Assembly: GCF_004348825.1 (NCBI RefSeq)
Contig: NZ_SMJU01000007.1
Coordinates: 310,001-374,000 of the forward strand
Source of the DNA: Arundinibacter roseus
GTDB taxonomy: Bacteria > Bacteroidota > Bacteroidia > Cytophagales > Spirosomataceae
Length of the DNA stretch: 64,000 nucleotides
Direction: 5' to 3'
Made by a program: the position numbers and the translations under genes. Below, in pieces: positions 60,912 to 64,000 of the stretch; the stretch's first letter is position 1; every line of letters starts with the position of its first letter. The notes below the pieces were generated by a model. It saw nothing but the letters and a program-made list of their open reading frames with translations, was not told where the DNA came from and made no database searches.

Positions 60912-62067
60912 GATTCAGACGAATTTCCCCACTCATCAATTTCGGCAACAACGTATCTCGTAAGGCCGTGAGCGTGCGGATTTGGGTTTGATTGGATTTC
61001 AACTTTGGGGTTATAGATTCGCAGAAATCATTGAATCTCAAAACCAAACTATCCGGTGGAATTGCAATTTCATAAGACTTTAAATTTTCAATATCCACTC
61101 TTTGTCTGCCAGATGAACCCTGCATACAACTTTCCGCAAAGTCTTTGAAGTCTTTATTCCTAACAACGGTATATGCAAAAAATGGATGCAGCTTTTTTTT
61201 AGGTCGTAGAATAATAAACTCTGTTGAACCCCAGCCAATTTGATCCTCATTCAAAAAGTCAACAAAAGCTGCTTTTCCATTCTCTAAACAAGGTGTGATT
61301 CTGGCTAATAATGTATCACCGCTTATAAATTTCGAACCAGAGGTAAACTCTCTCAAATACCAACCAGTTGGAGCGCTGGTAGATGTGTTTAACCCTGCCA
61401 TTTCCAAATATGGTGCTAGTGCGCCTTTTTGTAGTTTTCGTGGCGGGTTGACCTCAATTAAATCTGAAATTGTTCCTTCCTCCCATTCCTCCTTCGCCTC
61501 CTCCACAAACCACTGCCTAAACAGCGTTTCCGCCATTTTTTCTAAGGTGGCGTTTTGGCGGTGCAGCAGGTCTATTTTGTCATCTAAACTGCTGAGGACG
61601 GAGGCAATGGCGGTTTGTTCGGGGAGAGGGGGCATTAAAATAATTAAGTCATCAAAAGATGCTTTCGGAACTCTTTGCCTTCCTGATGTTCCATCAAGAT
61701 TAATTTCTGCATGGTCCCTAACTTCTTTCCAGCGAGATAAATAATAAATAAACTCGGTATCAGAAATGTTTTCATTACCTCTTAGAACATAAAATTCAGT
61801 TGAACCAAAACCAAGATTATTTTCCAGATTTTTTACTTTGCAAATTTTTCCATTTTCTAAACATGGTGTTATTCTGGCAAACAAAGTATCTCCATTCTGG
61901 AATTTTGAACCACCTGCTTTTTTTTTCTTAATTTTTGGAAAACAAAACTTATTGCCATCTTCCAAATCTTTCATTTCAACAAATGAGTATTCATCCCAAC
62001 CATTTAATGAAACTGTTGGATTAATTTTTACAAAATCAGAAAATCTATATTCCTTCCACTCACTCAT
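60895..62067 (-). CDS. hsdS: Type I restriction specificity subunit
   Basis: A 390-aa HsdS with two target-recognition domains and two spacer helices. TRD1 (about 1-150) and TRD2 (195-340) share an unusual common block: GSKF..GDTLxARITPCLENGK, then GSTEFxxLR, then SGRQRV. The conserved helices lie at about 150-190 (PLPEQTAIASVLSSLDDKIDLL) and 345-380. The two halves therefore probably arose by duplication and may recognise related half-sites. The start at 62067 overlaps the end of an out-of-frame coding remnant (see neighbouring entry). Confidence 0.93.
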   Translation of the reverse strand: MSEWKEYRFSDFVKINPTVSLNGWDEYSFVEMKDLEDGNKFCFPKIKKKKAGGSKFQNGDTLFARITPCLENGKICKVKNLENNLGFGSTEFYVLRGNENISDTEFIYYLSRWKEVRDHAEINLDGTSGRQRVPKASFDDLIILMPPLPEQTAIASVLSSLDDKIDLLHRQNATLEKMAETLFRQWFVEEAKEEWEEGTISDLIEVNPPRKLQKGALAPYLEMAGLNTSTSAPTGWYLREFTSGSKFISGDTLLARITPCLENGKAAFVDFLNEDQIGWGSTEFIILRPKKKLHPFFAYTVVRNKDFKDFAESCMQGSSGRQRVDIENLKSYEIAIPPDSLVLRFNDFCESITPKLKSNQTQIRTLTALRDTLLPKLMSGEIRLNHDLQD

Positions 62068-62210
62068 TTTTATCCTCCTTTTCCTTCTTTAAATGATTTA
62101 ATTCATTGATAATCATGGTTTCCAGCTCTTTGGTAAGTATAAGCAAATTATGACGCCAGGACAAAACTGCTACGAAGCGTAATAGTTTTGGATATCTATA
62201 CTTTGTTGTT
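62068..62210 (-). other. Out-of-frame coding-like remnant between rhuM and hsdS
   Basis: In the frame ending at a TGA that overlaps the hsdS start, the minus strand reads [20 protein letters not shown] then LILTKELETMIINELNHLKK, with normal codon use but no start codon before the ATG in ELETM. It looks like the tail of a gene that has lost its front, possibly the original end of a longer upstream gene, or simply a translated leader. Family not recognised. Confidence 0.3.
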
Positions 62211-62847
62211 TTGTCTTCACCCTAAAACTGCGACAGGTTGTCGCAGTTTTGGCTAAGTGGGTAAGGGTGCTTTCGTCTATGTAATTGTCAATCAGTATAA
62301 TTTCTTTCTGGGCTTTTTTAATCAGGCCGGAAGCAAAGGCATAAGCATCAAAAATTTGTCCGTCGAAGAATATGCCTTGGGTGGGTAATTCCTGTGTTTT
62401 CAGTTGCAGGGATATTTGCTTTACTTCTTTACTTAGGTTTTCATAGTTGTTTTCTATCTTGTCAATTCGTTGATTGAGGGCGTAGCCTTTCAGCAGATAA
62501 TCCCTTAATACCCGCGTAGCCCAGATGCGGAATTGAGTACCTTGTTTGGATTTTACACGGTAGCCGACTGAAATGATGACATCCAGGTTGTAATATTCGA
62601 TCCTGCGCTTCACCCGTCTGCCCCCTTCTGCCTGAACTGTCAAGGATTCCTTGACAGTTGCCTTTTTCTCCAACTCTCCCTCTTTAAAGCAGTTATTAAT
62701 GTGTAAACTGATATTTTGCTTGGTTTGGCCAAAAAGCGTGGCCATTTGTGCCTGCGTTAGCCATACGGTTTCATCTTCTAGCCTAACTTCAATGTGTTCG
62801 GCCAATTCATCAGGTCGGTATAAAACTATTTCGTTTGAACTACTCAT
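62170..62847 (-). CDS. rhuM: RhuM family protein, C-terminally shortened (225 aa)
   Basis: The ATG at 62847 overlaps the hsdM stop and gives the usual start ([20 protein letters not shown]). The family core is present: [20 protein letters not shown] (helix-turn-helix), [41 protein letters not shown] and [20 protein letters not shown]. The family continues after [19 protein letters not shown] with ~100 more residues of a phospholipase D-like part; here it stops after a short unrelated-looking tail ([11 protein letters not shown]...). A perfect hairpin lies exactly at the change point, suggesting a deletion or small insertion. Confidence 0.75.
   Translation of the reverse strand: MSSSNEIVLYRPDELAEHIEVRLEDETVWLTQAQMATLFGQTKQNISLHINNCFKEGELEKKATVKESLTVQAEGGRRVKRRIEYYNLDVIISVGYRVKSKQGTQFRIWATRVLRDYLLKGYALNQRIDKIENNYENLSKEVKQISLQLKTQELPTQGIFFDGQIFDAYAFASGLIKKAQKEIILIDNYIDESTLTHLAKTATTCRSFRVKTKQQSIDIQNYYAS
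62224..62250 (-). repeat. 12-bp perfect hairpin at the rhuM break point
   Basis: AAAACTGCGACA and its complement flank a 3-base loop (62224-62235 and 62239-62250). The hairpin lies inside the last part of the rhuM frame, where similarity to the family ends. It could be a recombination-prone palindrome, a small mobile remnant or an attenuator ahead of hsdS. Confidence 0.6.
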
Positions 62848-63895
62848 TAGGCATCCTGATTTTTGAGAGGTTTTCAGCAATCACTTCATTCAGTTCCGCT
62901 TCCTCTTTCAGTTGAGCTTCTAATTCGGCTTTCAACCCGGCAAAGCGTTCTGCAAAATCAAAGTCATCTTCATCATCGGGCAAACCTACATATCGCCCAG
63001 GTGTAAGTACATAGTCGAGTTCTTTCACCTTGCTGATCGGAGCAGAAGCACAGAAGCCGGCAATATCTTCATAGTTACCATCAAGGTTTCTCCAATTGTG
63101 GTAAGTGCCGGTAATTTTATCAATGTCTTCCTGTGAAAGCTCACGGGTTCTGCGGTTGATCAAATGCCCTAAGTTTCGGGCATCAATAAATAATATTTCG
63201 TTGCTTCGGTCTCTGAAGCGTTGTCCTGAGCCGGATGGTGAGCCTGCCGAACCACGGCTCATAAACCACAAAGCAGCAGGTATCTGTGTATTCAGAAACA
63301 ACTTGGCAGGCAGGTTTACAATGCAGTCAATGAAACCATTTTCTACCAGGGCTTTTCTAATCTCGCCTTCGCCTGAGGTTTTAGAAGTCAAAGCACCTTT
63401 CGCCAACACCACACCTGCCTGTCCGCTCGGTGCCAGGTGGTAAATAAAGTGCTGCATCCAGGCAAAGTTGGCATTACCTGTGGGCGGTGTGCCATACTGC
63501 CAACGTCCGTCGGTACGCATTAGATCTCCGCCCCAATCACTCACGTTAAAGGGAGGATTGGCAATGATGTAATCGGCTTTCAGGTCTTTGTGTGCATCGT
63601 TCAGAAAAGAGCCCTCGTTGTTCCACTTCACTTGCGAACTGTCAATACCTCGAATAGCCAGGTTCATTTTTGCCAGTCGCCAGGTGGTTTGGTTGCTTTC
63701 CTGTCCGTAAATAGAAATGTCGTTTACCCGTCCGGCGTGGCTGTCCACAAATTTCAAGCTTTGCACAAACATACCGCCACTTCCGCAGCAAGGGTCAAAT
63801 ACCCGACCTTTGTAAGGTTCCAACATTTCAACCAATAGACTTGATGCAATGCTGATTTTCAAGTAGATAAGTAAAAATTCCATAATCCAGCACAT
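62840..63895 (-). pseudogene. hsdM: Type I restriction M subunit, 5'-truncated by an IS element
   Basis: About 340 residues match HsdM: AdoMet motif [11 protein letters not shown] (34-43), catalytic motif IV NPPF (113-116, [10 protein letters not shown]), then [15 protein letters not shown] and the C-terminal coiled coil. The expected N-terminal ~150 residues, including the helical domain that contacts HsdS, are missing. The frame upstream of [17 protein letters not shown] is IS-derived ([14 protein letters not shown]). The open frame can still be translated from an internal ATG, but the product should not methylate normally. The stop overlaps the rhuM start by eight bases. Confidence 0.85.
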
Positions 63896-64000
63896 GCTTC
63901 CATGGCTGAATCGTGGTTGTCAAGATTATGTGCTCTAATACGGTCAGATATGATACGATATCTTTTCATTCCACCTATACTATGCTCGATACCAACACGT
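63850..64000 (-). mobile_element. 3' end of an IS5-like insertion sequence (transposase C-terminus)
   Basis: From 63999 down to a TGA at 63861-63859 the minus strand encodes 46 residues beginning RVGIEHSIGGMKRYRIISDR and ending [15 protein letters not shown]. The pattern EHxIGGxKRYRIxSDR...AGLxNF is the C-terminal signature of IS5-group DDE transposases. The IS end lies just after the stop, near 63850-63858, where the hsdM sequence begins. The rest of the element is outside the window, so its terminal repeats and target duplication cannot be checked here. Confidence 0.85.

Overview
The window looks like chromosomal DNA of a Bacteroidetes bacterium, probably a Cytophagales (Spirosomataceae-type) relative. 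This is inferred from the proteins, not from rRNA, since no rRNA or tRNA gene was seen. The pointers are a split transketolase, a carboxynorspermidine-dehydrogenase-type saccharopine dehydrogenase, LytS/LytTR regulation, a CvfB-type S1 protein, heme-binding sugar-dehydrogenase-like and FG-GAP secreted proteins, TAnnTTTG promoter-like boxes close to start codons, weak Shine-Dalgarno signals, and an ebo gene cluster.

Layout. 1-5.7 kb: small unknown proteins, a beta-carbonic anhydrase with a SulP anion transporter, and an ECF sigma / membrane anti-sigma-like / secreted Spy-like trio. 5.9-11.9 kb: two-part transketolase, Bcp peroxiredoxin overlapping an M23 peptidase, a fumarylacetoacetase-fold enzyme and an M48 lipoprotein peptidase. 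12-18.3 kb: NlpC/P60 lipoprotein, an overlapping pair of membrane proteins with histidine-rich (HLHP) motifs, and a large secreted c-type heme protein. 18.4-22.1 kb: HAD phosphatase, S8 protease, aminopeptidase P. 22.3-28.8 kb: a complete, tightly packed six-gene ebo cluster (eboA-F), the most notable system here; its product remains unknown in most hosts. 28.8-34.3 kb: DUF456 protein, CASDH-like enzyme, and a four-gene minus-strand carbohydrate operon (HPS/KGPDC-like aldolase, alcohol dehydrogenase, SDR, TIM-barrel isomerase). 34.6-39 kb: two secreted amidohydrolase-like proteins. 39-48.9 kb: core-type genes (CvfB-like, menF, hotdog thioesterase, histidine phosphatase, LytS/LytTR pair, RadC, TPR protein, zinc-ribbon protein, Nif3). 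49-50.5 kb: three tandem paralogous genes for ~100-aa proteins of no family I recognise. 50.5-54.6 kb: FG-GAP lipoprotein, Tat-exported aminotransferase, secreted nucleoside hydrolase.

54.6-64 kb is a single minus-strand accessory block. Read in the direction of transcription it holds the 3' end of an IS5-like transposase, an hsdM that has lost its 5' third at the IS boundary, a shortened rhuM, hsdS, a GxxExxY protein flanked by 17-bp tandem repeats, an intact hsdR, and then four closely spaced unknown or immunity-like genes. As it stands the type I system should lack a complete methyltransferase subunit.

Gene starts were chosen from signal peptides, overlaps with upstream stops and family alignments recalled from memory. 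No database search was run.
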